From Sulfuritalea sp. (GTDB lineage: Bacteria > Pseudomonadota > Gammaproteobacteria > Burkholderiales > Rhodocyclaceae), in assembly GCA_030651305.1 (NCBI GenBank), contig JAUSCI010000027.1, positions 1-58,544 on the forward strand: a DNA stretch of 58,544 nt. Direction: 5' to 3'. Shown here piece after piece: positions 16,660 to 24,616 of the stretch (position 1 is its first letter; each line of letters starts with the position of its first letter). The notes under the pieces are model-generated. The model made no database searches, was not told the DNA's origin, and saw nothing but the letters and a program-made list of their open reading frames with translations. A program made the translations under genes and the position numbers.

Positions 16660-16992
16660 ATGGTCAATCGTAATGTCATTACGGTAGGTATTTGTGCGTT
16701 GCTACTTGTCGCTTGTGGTGGCGACGAAGCAGTTGCTAAGAAGTCTGTCCTTGGTAGCTTGAAGGACCCGGACTCCGCAAAGTTTGGAAAGTTCGTCCTT
16801 GCTGGAAATGAAAGCGCATCGGGTAAGCAGGGCGCTTGCTTGGAGGTAAATGCCAAGAACGCAATGGGTGGCTATACAGGCGCTCAACAGGCTCAACTCT
16901 TCAGGGCAAAGAAGGGGGAAGAGTGGCAGCTATTCGGTATCGATGCGATGGATCAAGCAATGTGCATTGAGCTGATGACTCAGAAGAAATAG
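16660..16992 (+). CDS. Small lipoprotein of unknown function
   Basis: 110 aa with a lipoprotein signal peptide ending LLLVACGG (lipobox Cys at about 19). GGAGG precedes the ATG. The mature part contains SLKDPDSAKFGKF, which is reminiscent of short periplasmic proteins in which a loss-of-function phenotype is unknown. It is coregulated by sequence with the zinc-ribbon membrane protein gene upstream. Confidence 0.75.
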   Translation: MVNRNVITVGICALLLVACGGDEAVAKKSVLGSLKDPDSAKFGKFVLAGNESASGKQGACLEVNAKNAMGGYTGAQQAQLFRAKKGEEWQLFGIDAMDQAMCIELMTQKK

Positions 16993-17151
16993 TCATGTCG
17001 TCTGCTGGTACTTCAATTGACCTGACGACTTGATCGATTTACCGATCGGAACCATGCATCCATAGCCTGAATTAAAGCAAGAGCCGTTGGCGACATTTAT
17101 GGGCTTAAGGGTTGGACACACCAACCTGTAATTGAAAACGTCGCGCCCTGT

Positions 17152-17195
17152 GAAAGCTCCCTGTGTCTTCGGACACTCGGAGCTTTCGCCTTTTC
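17152..17195 (+). terminator. Strong UUCG-capped hairpin terminator
   Basis: GAAAGCTCC and GGAGCTTTC pair, with GTGTC/GACAC stacked above and a TTCG tetraloop, followed by TTTT. It would end transcription of the lipoprotein gene. Confidence 0.75.
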
Positions 17196-17227
17196 TACTT
17201 CCGCATTTTCAAATGAGGCCAACAAAT

Positions 17228-17407
17228 ATGGCATTCCTACCTTTTCTCGGCATTTCCGCAGCCGCCATTGGGCTGATTCAGCTTGGAGTCCTGGCAGTAA
17301 CCGTCATTTACCTCAAGGCATTACTCGCAGTCGCCCTTGCCGTCGCCCTACTGCTCGGCCTCGGCCATATCTGGCGTTGGCACAAGGACACGAACCCGAA
17401 AGACTAA
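17228..17407 (+). CDS. Small membrane protein, 59 aa
   Basis: Begins MAFLPFLGISAAAIGL and contains two closely spaced hydrophobic segments, ending in a charged HIWRWHKDTNPKD tail. The AAATATGG context gives only a weak ribosome binding site. No family recognised. It heads a run of short plus-strand genes leading to ardB. Confidence 0.5.
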   Translation: MAFLPFLGISAAAIGLIQLGVLAVTVIYLKALLAVALAVALLLGLGHIWRWHKDTNPKD

Positions 17408-17488
17408 CCCGCGACCATCCATCCCGTCCCACCCATTTGCGCCCACGGAGAAATCCCTAGGCGCTTTTTTTTCGCCTAAAGGAACCCC

Positions 17489-17998
17489 GTGATCACTTTC
17501 CACCGCTTCATAGACGCATACCGCAGTTACCAACAACGGCGATGCCCCTACCGTCTGCTACAGGATCAGGCGGCCGTACTTGTCGGCATATGCCGGAATA
17601 CCTACCGTCCAATCACTGACGCACTTGAAGTTACCGACGCCGACATCGACTGGCTGCTGCAACAACCGGAAGCCGGGCAGGACTACGCCGATCTCCTTGG
17701 CGGCAACGTCTATATCTGCGAAGCCGACGATGACCTCAAGCAGATCGTCGGCATGGACATGGACTGGGCGAACGGCCATGGCAACACCTGGCCTACCTGT
17801 ACCGACTTGCCGATGGCTTGGGATAGCTGCACCCACCTTGCCGAGAAATCTGGCGATCCCGAATGGGTCCTTTTCCTACTGTGTTGGTCGGACTCGGGTG
17901 GCCCTGTGTATTACGTCCCGAAGCACCTATGGGATGCAGCCCGAGTGTCCGAGCACATGGCGGCGACCAATACAGCCTGGCAGGGAAACGCATCATGA
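17489..17998 (+). CDS. Hypothetical protein, 169 aa
   Basis: GTG start preceded by AAAGGA. A soluble, acidic protein with ITDALEVTDADIDWLL and WPTCTDLPMAWDSCTH; no recognised domain. Its stop overlaps the next ATG (ATGA at 17995), so the two are translationally coupled. Composition and coupling support a real gene of the island's small-gene operon. Confidence 0.65.
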   Translation: MITFHRFIDAYRSYQQRRCPYRLLQDQAAVLVGICRNTYRPITDALEVTDADIDWLLQQPEAGQDYADLLGGNVYICEADDDLKQIVGMDMDWANGHGNTWPTCTDLPMAWDSCTHLAEKSGDPEWVLFLLCWSDSGGPVYYVPKHLWDAARVSEHMAATNTAWQGNAS

Positions 17999-18354
17999 CA
18001 GCTCAGACAATCGATCCCGTGATTGGCGATACGTTGGATCGCCTAAGCAACCAATTGCACGAGGAAATTAAGGAGCGAGTCAGTTCGCTTGAATTCAAGT
18101 CAGCTTATCCGCAACGACTCGCAAGCTGTCTGGGTCTGCTGGAGATTCTGCGCCGAAATCTGACAGGGCTATCAGGCGTCAGTGTCATGCAGATCGAATT
18201 GGACGGGGCAACGCAATGGATCGCCACAACCGATCTGGATTATGCCCGGCAGCACCTTGCAGATATGCACGCCACAGAGATTGCCGTCCTTGATCTGCGC
18301 ACCACGATTGATGAGCAATACAGCGGAGTTGCTGCGCTGACCTTTCTTAGTTAG
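17995..18354 (+). CDS. Hypothetical protein, 119 aa
   Basis: Starts at ATGA overlapping the previous stop. It is mostly helical in appearance (TLDRLSNQLHEEIKERVSSL, LASCLGLLEILRRNL), with no membrane segment or known motif. Role unknown; probably works with its coupled upstream neighbour. Confidence 0.65.
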   Translation: MTAQTIDPVIGDTLDRLSNQLHEEIKERVSSLEFKSAYPQRLASCLGLLEILRRNLTGLSGVSVMQIELDGATQWIATTDLDYARQHLADMHATEIAVLDLRTTIDEQYSGVAALTFLS

Positions 18355-18414
18355 CACATTTGAGTATCTTATATGATAACGGCATTACTTGTCACACAAC
18401 CCAAGGAGAACTAC

Positions 18415-18939
18415 ATGAACAAAAAATCAATCGACGCTTCACCGCATATCGCCACCGCCAAGGTCTTTACCTGCGAATCCTTGTCAGGCCTCTGTGTGTT
18501 GCATGCCGCAATTGGCTACGAAGTCGGCACCACGGATCGGCTGTATATCCGCATCACGGAATCAAACGGCATGGGCAAGTTCAATTCATGCTGGTGGTCG
18601 CTGGCAGACATCGAGAAGGCATTGGCGAAAGTTCCGGAACAGGACGCCTTCAAGGCGCCGGCATTGGCCCCCGTATTTGCCGGCCGCTCGGTGAATACGC
18701 TGTACTTCGTGATTTCTGCGCTGTTGAGCATCGGCCTGTTACGCCGCGCTGAGCCAGTTGAGAACGGCTATGTCCGCAATGTGCCTGCCGAGTTGCTCAA
18801 AGAGTTGCAGACCTTGATCGAGGCAGGGACCGATCTGTTGCCGGCGACTATGGCCGAAGGCGCAGGGCCTATGGCGGTAACGATCCCGAAGGCAGCAAAG
18901 AAGTCGTCCAAGAAGTCTGCTGCACCCGTGACCGCATGA
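18415..18939 (+). CDS. Hypothetical protein with lysine-rich tail, 174 aa
   Basis: AAGGAG 6 nt before the ATG. The body contains CWWSLADIEKALAKV and VFAGRSVNTLYFVISALLSI, and the C-terminus is basic (PKAAKKSSKKSAAPVTA), which may bind nucleic acid. No family recognised. Its stop overlaps the next start (ATGA at 18936). Confidence 0.65.
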   Translation: MNKKSIDASPHIATAKVFTCESLSGLCVLHAAIGYEVGTTDRLYIRITESNGMGKFNSCWWSLADIEKALAKVPEQDAFKAPALAPVFAGRSVNTLYFVISALLSIGLLRRAEPVENGYVRNVPAELLKELQTLIEAGTDLLPATMAEGAGPMAVTIPKAAKKSSKKSAAPVTA

Positions 18940-19118
18940 CCTCGATGGCAGCCACGCTGGCCATCTTCACCTGCACCGCACTGGCCTTGTCCTTCGCCTC
19001 GACGAGAGGCATCGGGATATTGGGCGCCGGCATATTGATCTTGTTGTTCCCCGTTGTAACCACCGTGGCATTGGTCCTTGCGGGCCTAGTTGCCTTTCTC
19101 TTCCATCGCTACAAATGA
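18936..19118 (+). CDS. Small membrane protein, 60 aa
   Basis: Two hydrophobic segments (ATLAIFTCTALALSF and GILILLFPVVTTVALVLAGL) end in FHRYK. Start overlaps the previous stop (ATGA). Typical of the tiny membrane proteins found in integrated elements; no function assigned. Confidence 0.55.
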   Translation: MTSMAATLAIFTCTALALSFASTRGIGILGAGILILLFPVVTTVALVLAGLVAFLFHRYK

Positions 19119-19123
19119 GGAGC

Positions 19124-19261
19124 ATGAAAATGATTGATGTATTCATCATGGACGCGGTCTATAGTTTGCTGGATGCTGAACTTGATTGCCTGGACGATGC
19201 TGCGTTTGGCGAAGCGGTGAAGTCGCAGGCTGCTTACCTCGCTGGAATCCTCTACGACTAG
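19124..19261 (+). CDS. Small acidic protein, 45 aa
   Basis: ATG at 19124 follows GAGG and lies 5 bp after the preceding stop. The peptide (MKMIDVFIMDAVYSLLDAEL then CLDDAAFGEAV) is acidic and helical with no recognised family. Tight spacing and a good ribosome binding site favour a real gene. Confidence 0.5.
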   Translation: MKMIDVFIMDAVYSLLDAELDCLDDAAFGEAVKSQAAYLAGILYD

Positions 19262-19422
19262 GCAGTTCCAAACGATCAGTGCAACGCTGATCCTCGCAGT
19301 TCCCGCAGTACCTCCCTGAATATTCCAAAGCTGATGCCTGTATCCGCAACCATGCGGAGGTCTTCTTGCGCCTGGAATTCCTTGGGGAGAGTACGCGGGG
19401 CATTCATTTCAAGGAGCAATAC

Positions 19423-19833
19423 ATGGACACAACTGTTACCCGGCAGTTGGTTGCCGACGATCAACGCACCACCATTACCGCCGATCTCTTTGGCGTCTAT
19501 TTCCCGCTGCAGCTGGAACCGTTCGTTTATGCCATGACGAGTCGGTTGTCTGAGGACTACGGCGGCGGCTACTGGCATTTCTACCAACTCTCTAACGGCG
19601 GGTTCTACATGGCACCGGACAGCGATGGGCAATTCCAGGTCGTCAGCGAGAACGGCCATGAATGTTTCATGTCAGCGGACGCGCTGGGGATCACGGTCTG
19701 TCTCTTCGCATATAGCCATCTGTCGTTTGGCCAGGGTGACTTTGCCGAGACCTGCGCCCAGCACTACCACTGGCTGCGGGAATTCATGTTCGAGCATGAC
19801 GAGGCGAGGGACATTCTGAGGGCCATCGACTGA
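19423..19833 (+). CDS. ardB: Antirestriction protein, ArdB/KlcA family
   Basis: This 136-aa protein carries the family signature GGYWHFYQLSNGGFYMAP (about residues 46-63). ArdB/KlcA proteins reduce Type I restriction in a new host. AAGGAG lies 7 nt upstream of the ATG. It sits among small element genes, as on plasmids and ICEs, and on the same island as a restriction-modification enzyme that it may or may not affect. Confidence 0.9.
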   Translation: MDTTVTRQLVADDQRTTITADLFGVYFPLQLEPFVYAMTSRLSEDYGGGYWHFYQLSNGGFYMAPDSDGQFQVVSENGHECFMSADALGITVCLFAYSHLSFGQGDFAETCAQHYHWLREFMFEHDEARDILRAID

Positions 19834-19881
19834 ACGCTGCTACGCCCCAATTCCATATCCATCATCCAAAAGGAACACACC

Positions 19882-20067
19882 ATGAAGTATCGCGGCAAGA
19901 GCCCGTCCGAGAAGTTCCTAAGTGCAGTTGTATCGTTCATCGCCGGGACGCATTTGTACGGCAAGCCCCGGCCTTCGACATTCGAACTCATGTTGGAATC
20001 ACGCAAGTTGAGCAAACTGACAAGGGAGATGGAGAGGAAGTACGGCATCGACGGGAAGCAGGGGTGA
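19882..20067 (+). CDS. Small basic protein, 61 aa
   Basis: AAAGGA upstream of the ATG. The sequence is basic and helical (SKLTREMERKYGIDGKQG at the end) with no known domain. Located directly after ardB and 3 bp before another tiny gene. Confidence 0.55.
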   Translation: MKYRGKSPSEKFLSAVVSFIAGTHLYGKPRPSTFELMLESRKLSKLTREMERKYGIDGKQG

Positions 20068-20070
20068 GCT

Positions 20071-20193
20071 ATGTGGGATACCTTTATCGCCTACTGCCTG
20101 ACCGTGATGTTCGCCTCTTTGCGGATCGTTCTATTTGTTTTCTTCTGGGGGCTGCTGTTGATGGCGGTGCCGACGATACTCAGGGTCCTGTAG
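20071..20193 (+). CDS. Tiny membrane protein, 40 aa
   Basis: Reads MWDTFIAYCLTVMFASLRIV then a strongly hydrophobic stretch ending PTILRVL. GGGGTGAG precedes the ATG, and the gene starts 3 bp after the previous stop. One or two membrane spans. The competing frame in this stretch loses its protein character, so this short frame is preferred. Confidence 0.5.
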   Translation: MWDTFIAYCLTVMFASLRIVLFVFFWGLLLMAVPTILRVL

Positions 20194-20413
20194 GGAAATG
20201 GAATAGGCTAGGCCGACTGACTCCTAAAGACTGCTTGCCGACTGCTGACATTGTCATAGGCTATGTCGGCTCCAAGCCACAAAGCCGAAGTAGACAGGTT
20301 GGGAAAGCTGCCGTTCAACGTCCAAGTTATGCGTCACCGAGCCCCGACCGGCGAAAAGCAGGCTCGCCGCTTCACTTGGACTTCCTATCACCCACCTTAC
20401 AGTGGGCGGCCAG

Positions 20414-21058
20414 CTAGCCGAGTGCGGCTCGGCCACTCTTCTCGATGACAACAGCGTTTCCGTTCGCGGTAACAGCAAACAGGAACGGTAGGTACAACGT
20501 TCCTCCTTGTGGAGTGACAGTCTCGGGATCTAACGTCAGATAGTCGAAGTCCACCCCGATCACTGCGTTGCATCCAAGCGCATATGCAGCTTCCTTCAGT
20601 TCAGCAAGCGCATTTCGCCTGATCTGGACCAGTCCAGCCAATAGTTCTTCTCCGACGTTGCCTGACACTCGGCCGGTCCAACCCTGCGTCGGGCGGTTCG
20701 CCTGAACTGCATCGTCGCCAGAGATGTAACCCGAGTACTTGGTGATCGTGTAGCCATCAAAATTGAACCCGGAGGTTATCAGCATGCTTGCCAATGCTGC
20801 CTGCTTTTGAAAAGCAGCGCGCTCTTGATCAGCGTTCTCGCGTGCGATTCGTTTCTCTCGATCAGCGTTCTCGCGTGCGTATACTTCCATGTGTTCCTTA
20901 AACGAATTAACGATCTCCTCAATGTTCTGACCGTCATCTACGACCCGACCGCCAAACACTGAATCAGTGAATTTAAATCTCGACTTAGGCAACCATTTAT
21001 CGAGTTCGTCGCTATTGATGCCGTAGTTCGTAGCGATATCTTTTGTCTTCATCTTCAT
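20414..21058 (-). CDS. YbjQ/UPF0145-domain protein
   Basis: This 214-aa protein has a helical N-terminal part with two near-repeats (ARENADREKRIARENADQER, ~70-90) suggesting a coiled coil, and a C-terminal YbjQ-type domain (SGFNFDGYTITKYSGYISG to ALGCNAVIGVDFDYLTL). YbjQ domains form a pentameric beta-barrel-like fold of unknown role, formerly called heavy-metal binding. It follows a zinc-ribbon gene on the same strand by 10 bp, so the two probably work together. Confidence 0.75.
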   Translation of the reverse strand: MKMKTKDIATNYGINSDELDKWLPKSRFKFTDSVFGGRVVDDGQNIEEIVNSFKEHMEVYARENADREKRIARENADQERAAFQKQAALASMLITSGFNFDGYTITKYSGYISGDDAVQANRPTQGWTGRVSGNVGEELLAGLVQIRRNALAELKEAAYALGCNAVIGVDFDYLTLDPETVTPQGGTLYLPFLFAVTANGNAVVIEKSGRAALG

Positions 21059-21068
21059 GATTGGCTTT

Positions 21069-21341
21069 CTATAAAAGAAATTGCTTGGCGTCCTGATTGG
21101 TAGGATCAATGTCGAGTATCAAATTGGCAAACCGCCGCCTATTCATAGGGTCTTCTCTGCACTTTTTGAGTAGTGCTTGGATGTCGGATGTAATTCCGAT
21201 TACTGTCTCTCTTGGCCGTACATCGTCGGCTTGCGGCACATATTTTGATCGACAATAGACGCAAACGATAATGCCATCTTCCTCAACGAGTTCCTTGCTC
21301 CCACAACTCGTGCAGTTAATCATCTCAATAAGATTGAGCAT
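21069..21341 (-). CDS. Zinc-ribbon small protein, 90 aa
   Basis: Begins MLNLIEMINCTSCG with a second pair CVYCRSKY, a classical four-Cys zinc ribbon, followed by a helical tail (DIQALLKKCREDPMNRRRF). GGGGG precedes the ATG at 21341. It lies directly upstream of the YbjQ-type gene. Such ribbon/YbjQ neighbours suggest a metal- or membrane-related complex, but no function is known. Confidence 0.7.
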   Translation of the reverse strand: MLNLIEMINCTSCGSKELVEEDGIIVCVYCRSKYVPQADDVRPRETVIGITSDIQALLKKCREDPMNRRRFANLILDIDPTNQDAKQFLL

Positions 21342-21851
21342 TGCTCCCCCTAACAATTTCAAGCTGAGGAATCGAGGCAATCAGGGTGTTGGTTTCCAGC
21401 TTCGACCTTGACTACAAATCATTTTGGCAAGAATGAAGACGCATCCATCATGCCCTTATCTTGAGTGTGTGTAAATCCAACAAGGCATAGATCACCTTTC
21501 TTCTTCCCGCTGGAACGGCAGGTCAGCCCCCGATACCGGTCTTGCCAATCGCATGCCTCTGGCATCGTCAATGTCGGTTCCCGCTGCATTCCAGCCGTCG
21601 GTGCACCCCGCCATACCTCTCCGCAACCCAGCAAGCATTTCCCCTCAACATCCCTGCAATGCGCTCCGCCCGGCCAACTTCACTCACTAATTACTGCCGC
21701 CGCTCTGGCCATCGCTGACACGCGTTGGCATCATCCCTAGCTCACCTAGCGAGCCTTTCACCAGATAAACTAACTTTACGATCAACTGTATTTGATACCG
21801 GCATTGCCGTTGTCAATTGGAAAAAGACACCAACCCTGGATCTTCACGACC
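21342..21851. other. Intergenic region with cassette-boundary repeat
   Basis: No convincing gene; frames here lack good starts. It contains repeat copy A (21661-21738) and the leader of the DUF4230-like gene. Confidence 0.45.
21661..21738 (+). repeat. Cassette-boundary repeat, copy A
   Basis: About 78 bp matching 22535-22613 with only scattered changes (shared blocks CCAACTTCA, ATTACTG, CGCCGCTCTGGCCA, GCATCATCCCT). It lies before the DUF4230-like gene. Confidence 0.75.
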
Positions 21852-22520
21852 ATGCAAAAGACATTGAAAGTTCGCGTCGTACTTATTGGTTTAGCAGCAG
21901 TTGTAATCGCCATTCTGAGTGTCATCGCATACAAACGCTTTGATCTACTCGCCGAGCGTGTAATCGTTGCCGAAAAGGAACTATCCACGACAAGGGACGA
22001 ACTGCTTGGGTATGTGAAATACACCGACTACATTGCACCGGGGAAGAAGTCGCTTGAGGGTCAGACCAAGCTTCTTGCGGCGACCCTGAGACAACCGGTC
22101 AAGTGGGTGGAGCACATCGAAAGAAAGTTCCTGATCGGGAAATCGTCGGCGACAGTTCTTCTAGACTTAGGCATCGAGTACTCTTTCGGCTATGATCTGG
22201 CGCCCGGCAAGTATGACATTAGCAATACCGCTAATGGTCTTGTTATTACGGTTGGCAAGCCAATACCTGTTGCCAAGACCTCTGTCAGTTTGCGCAATTG
22301 GGAGATCCTCGACGGGGGAGTGTTTGTCGATGAAAAGGCCGCCGCTCTTGATCTGATTACACGGATTCAGCCTGTGTTTGATCAGGAAGCAAAGAGAGTG
22401 GCTCAAAGTGAATCGGTGATGGCATTGTGTGAGAAGAGATTGATCGAACACCTGACTGTTTTTCTGGAAAGACAACCGGGAGTGAAGTTTGTGCCAAAAA
22501 TTGTTGTGGCCTACAAGTGA
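21852..22520 (+). CDS. DUF4230-like membrane-anchored protein
   Basis: This 222-aa protein has an N-terminal membrane anchor (VVLIGLAAVVIAILSVIAYK), a short coiled stretch, then a beta-rich domain with ATVLLDLGIEYSFGYDL and KYDISNTANGLVITV, which fits the DUF4230 pattern. ATG at 21852 starts just before the anchor; the ribosome binding site is weak. The gene is flanked by related repeats (A before, B directly after), so it may move as a cassette. Confidence 0.6.
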   Translation: MQKTLKVRVVLIGLAAVVIAILSVIAYKRFDLLAERVIVAEKELSTTRDELLGYVKYTDYIAPGKKSLEGQTKLLAATLRQPVKWVEHIERKFLIGKSSATVLLDLGIEYSFGYDLAPGKYDISNTANGLVITVGKPIPVAKTSVSLRNWEILDGGVFVDEKAAALDLITRIQPVFDQEAKRVAQSESVMALCEKRLIEHLTVFLERQPGVKFVPKIVVAYK

Positions 22521-22534
22521 CCTGACCACCACAA

Positions 22535-22652
22535 CGCACCCCGCCCTGCCAACTTCAATCACCGATTACTGGCGCCGCTCTGGCCACCGCTGGGACGCAT
22601 CAGCATCATCCCTTTCCAGGACCAACACCTGAGCCCGGTCGTGATGGCGACG
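22535..22652 (+). repeat. Cassette-boundary repeat, copy B
   Basis: Begins 14 bp after the stop of the DUF4230-like gene. Its left part matches copy A and its right part (CCCTTTCCAGGACCAACACC and on) matches copy C, so it links the two. Confidence 0.75.
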
Positions 22653-22797
22653 GCGGGCGCACCGATGTCATAGTTTCGCCGATGCTGCGGATACCTTGGT
22701 CGACAGCCGACTTTGCGCTTTCACTGTGTTGCATAAAAATCGACATTAGATCGATATTGCAATGGAATAGACAATACGATTTCCAACCAAGACTAAC

Positions 22798-22825
22798 AGT
22801 AACCATGTATTCTGAGTGGTTACTA
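22798..22825. promoter_or_regulatory. Inverted repeat upstream of the lipoprotein operon
   Basis: AGTAACCA-N11-TGGTTACT, a perfect 8-bp inverted repeat ~80 bp before the first lipoprotein gene; a second small hairpin CCTATC-GACA-GATAGG lies at 22852-22867. The 384-bp stretch 22521-22904 otherwise holds repeat B and no gene. Likely an operator, unproven. Confidence 0.5.
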
Positions 22826-22904
22826 ATCCAAACAATCGCAGGCAGCATGCCTATCGACAGATAGGAGTCGTCTAGTCTGCTTTCTCAATTTAAGGAACCT
22901 CGGC

Positions 22905-23912
22905 ATGATCAGGAAAATTGCTTTCGGAAGGTCGGAACGCTTGGTCTGGAGCGTGGTATTGGCCTCAGTGGTTGCATTGCTACAGGGGTGTGCAACGCAA
23001 ACGCCGCCCATTGCACAAAAGGAAGCTGCGCCATCCATTGCGTCTCAGAAGGCAGCTCAGCAAGCCGCTATAGCCCAAGTGCCAGTTGTTCCAACGCTGA
23101 AGCGAAAGATTGCACTTGGCAGGATAACCAACGAGACCAACTATGGGCGGTCGCTCCTGCGTGACCAGCACGGCGATCCGCTAGGAAAACAGGTCACTGA
23201 CCTACTGAGCAAGGCACTTACAGAGTCAGGCGCCTACTTGGTTTTTGAGCGACCCGACATAACGCGCCTTCAGGCTGAGAGCCAGCTAACCGAAAAGAAA
23301 CTTAATCTGGTGGGTGTCGATGCACTCATTATTGGGTCGCTTACTGAGTTCGGACGCAAGACGATAGGCGAAACAGGATTTGCCTCATCCAGCAAGCGGC
23401 AGGTTGCTTTTGCCAAAGTTGATTTGCGTGTTGTGGATACGAATACGAGCCACGTCTTCTTCGCCACATCGGGAGCCGGTGAGTCATCAACGGAGACGGC
23501 TTCGACATTCGGGTTTGGCTCTCAAGCGGCTTATGACGGAACCCTTAACGACTCCGCTATCCGCCAGGCCGTCTCAGAGGCAGTAAGCCGTCTAAGTACC
23601 GAAATGAGCACGCGCCCGTGGCAGACATACATTTTGAAGGCCGAGGGAATCCAGGTGTTTATTGGCGGTGGCAAGGCGCAGGGCATCAAACCTGGAATGA
23701 TCTTCTCGGTTCAGACGCAAGGTGAAAAGATCAAATCACCCCAGACGGGTGCTGAAATTACCTTACCCGGCCGCTCTATTGCAAGGCTCCGTGTTGATGC
23801 CAACTTCGGCGACAGCGAACTCAGCGAAGGATCAGTCACGTCAGTTATCTCTGGATCGCTAACTGGCTTCAAGCCTGAGCAGGTAATTGTTCTTTTTGAC
23901 GGGGGCAAGTGA
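22905..23912 (+). CDS. CsgG/HfaB-family outer-membrane lipoprotein
   Basis: This 335-aa lipoprotein has signal peptide and lipobox LLQGC (Cys ~29), followed by a CsgG-type domain (IALGRITNETNYGRSLLRD, ALTESGAYLVFERPDI, VDALIIGSLTEFGRKT). CsgG proteins form outer-membrane secretion pores; shorter relatives stand beside DUF4810 and DUF799 lipoproteins, as here. AAGGAA lies 7 nt upstream. First gene of a four-gene operon; its stop overlaps the next start. Confidence 0.85.
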   Translation: MIRKIAFGRSERLVWSVVLASVVALLQGCATQTPPIAQKEAAPSIASQKAAQQAAIAQVPVVPTLKRKIALGRITNETNYGRSLLRDQHGDPLGKQVTDLLSKALTESGAYLVFERPDITRLQAESQLTEKKLNLVGVDALIIGSLTEFGRKTIGETGFASSSKRQVAFAKVDLRVVDTNTSHVFFATSGAGESSTETASTFGFGSQAAYDGTLNDSAIRQAVSEAVSRLSTEMSTRPWQTYILKAEGIQVFIGGGKAQGIKPGMIFSVQTQGEKIKSPQTGAEITLPGRSIARLRVDANFGDSELSEGSVTSVISGSLTGFKPEQVIVLFDGGK

Positions 23913-24244
23913 TGAGAAAAACTCTAACGGCGCTGAGCATTGCGGGCATTCTCGCCAATACTCTCATTCTTGGGGCATGCACCCAAATGCCCAGCGAGAA
24001 GCAAAGCGTGTCTGACATGCGCCCGCAAATTTCATTCAAAGCGCAAAGCGAATTTGTCCAAGGTGCCAGAGTTCTGGTCGATGGTCTTGACCTTGGATCA
24101 GTCGGCGACTTTCTGGACGGAATTGCCGCAGTACGAGTGTTACCTGGAATGCATAAAGTGACCGTGACTTCGGGAAGTACGATATTGCTCGACGAAAAGG
24201 TTTACCTCGGCGACGGAGTAAGTCGCTCATTCATCGTGAGGTAG
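23912..24244 (+). CDS. Small lipoprotein, PEGA-like
   Basis: 110 aa; lipobox LILGAC. The mature domain (RVLVDGLDLGSVGDF, VRVLPGMHKVTVTSG) resembles PEGA-type surface beta domains. ATG 23912 shares its A with the stop of the CsgG gene. Probably an accessory of the CsgG-type complex. Confidence 0.7.
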   Translation: MRKTLTALSIAGILANTLILGACTQMPSEKQSVSDMRPQISFKAQSEFVQGARVLVDGLDLGSVGDFLDGIAAVRVLPGMHKVTVTSGSTILLDEKVYLGDGVSRSFIVR

Positions 24245-24253
24245 TAGATCAAG

Positions 24254-24616
24254 ATGCGATATCCATCTATAGCTATAGCCGCGCTTGTCATGGGCGGATG
24301 TGTGACGACTCCAATCTATCAGTGGGGTGGCTACGAATCCAAGCTCTACGCAGGGTACAAAGACCAGACCAAGATGGAAGAATTGAAACTTGGTTTGGAG
24401 GCGCATGTTGCAGCGATGGACAAGTCCGGACAAAAGATGGCGCCGGGGTTATACGCTGAGTTGGGTACGCTCTATCTGCAGTCAGGCGACTCCGTCAAGG
24501 CCCGAGGAATGTACGCCCGCGAGCGTGACGCATGGCCGGAAAGCAAAGGTTTTATGGACGCCATGATCACCAACCTTGAACGTCAAGAGTTGGCACGCAA
24601 GGAGGTAGCCAAGTGA
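24254..24616 (+). CDS. DUF4810 lipoprotein
   Basis: 120 aa with lipobox LVMGGC and the DUF4810 pattern: YQWGGYESKLYAGY near the start, then a TPR-like helical part (MAPGLYAELGTLYLQSGDSV, KARGMYARERDAWPESK). Third gene of the operon and overlapping the next start by 4 bp. The family always sits beside CsgG and DUF799 genes, from which I infer a shared envelope complex. Confidence 0.85.
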   Translation: MRYPSIAIAALVMGGCVTTPIYQWGGYESKLYAGYKDQTKMEELKLGLEAHVAAMDKSGQKMAPGLYAELGTLYLQSGDSVKARGMYARERDAWPESKGFMDAMITNLERQELARKEVAK

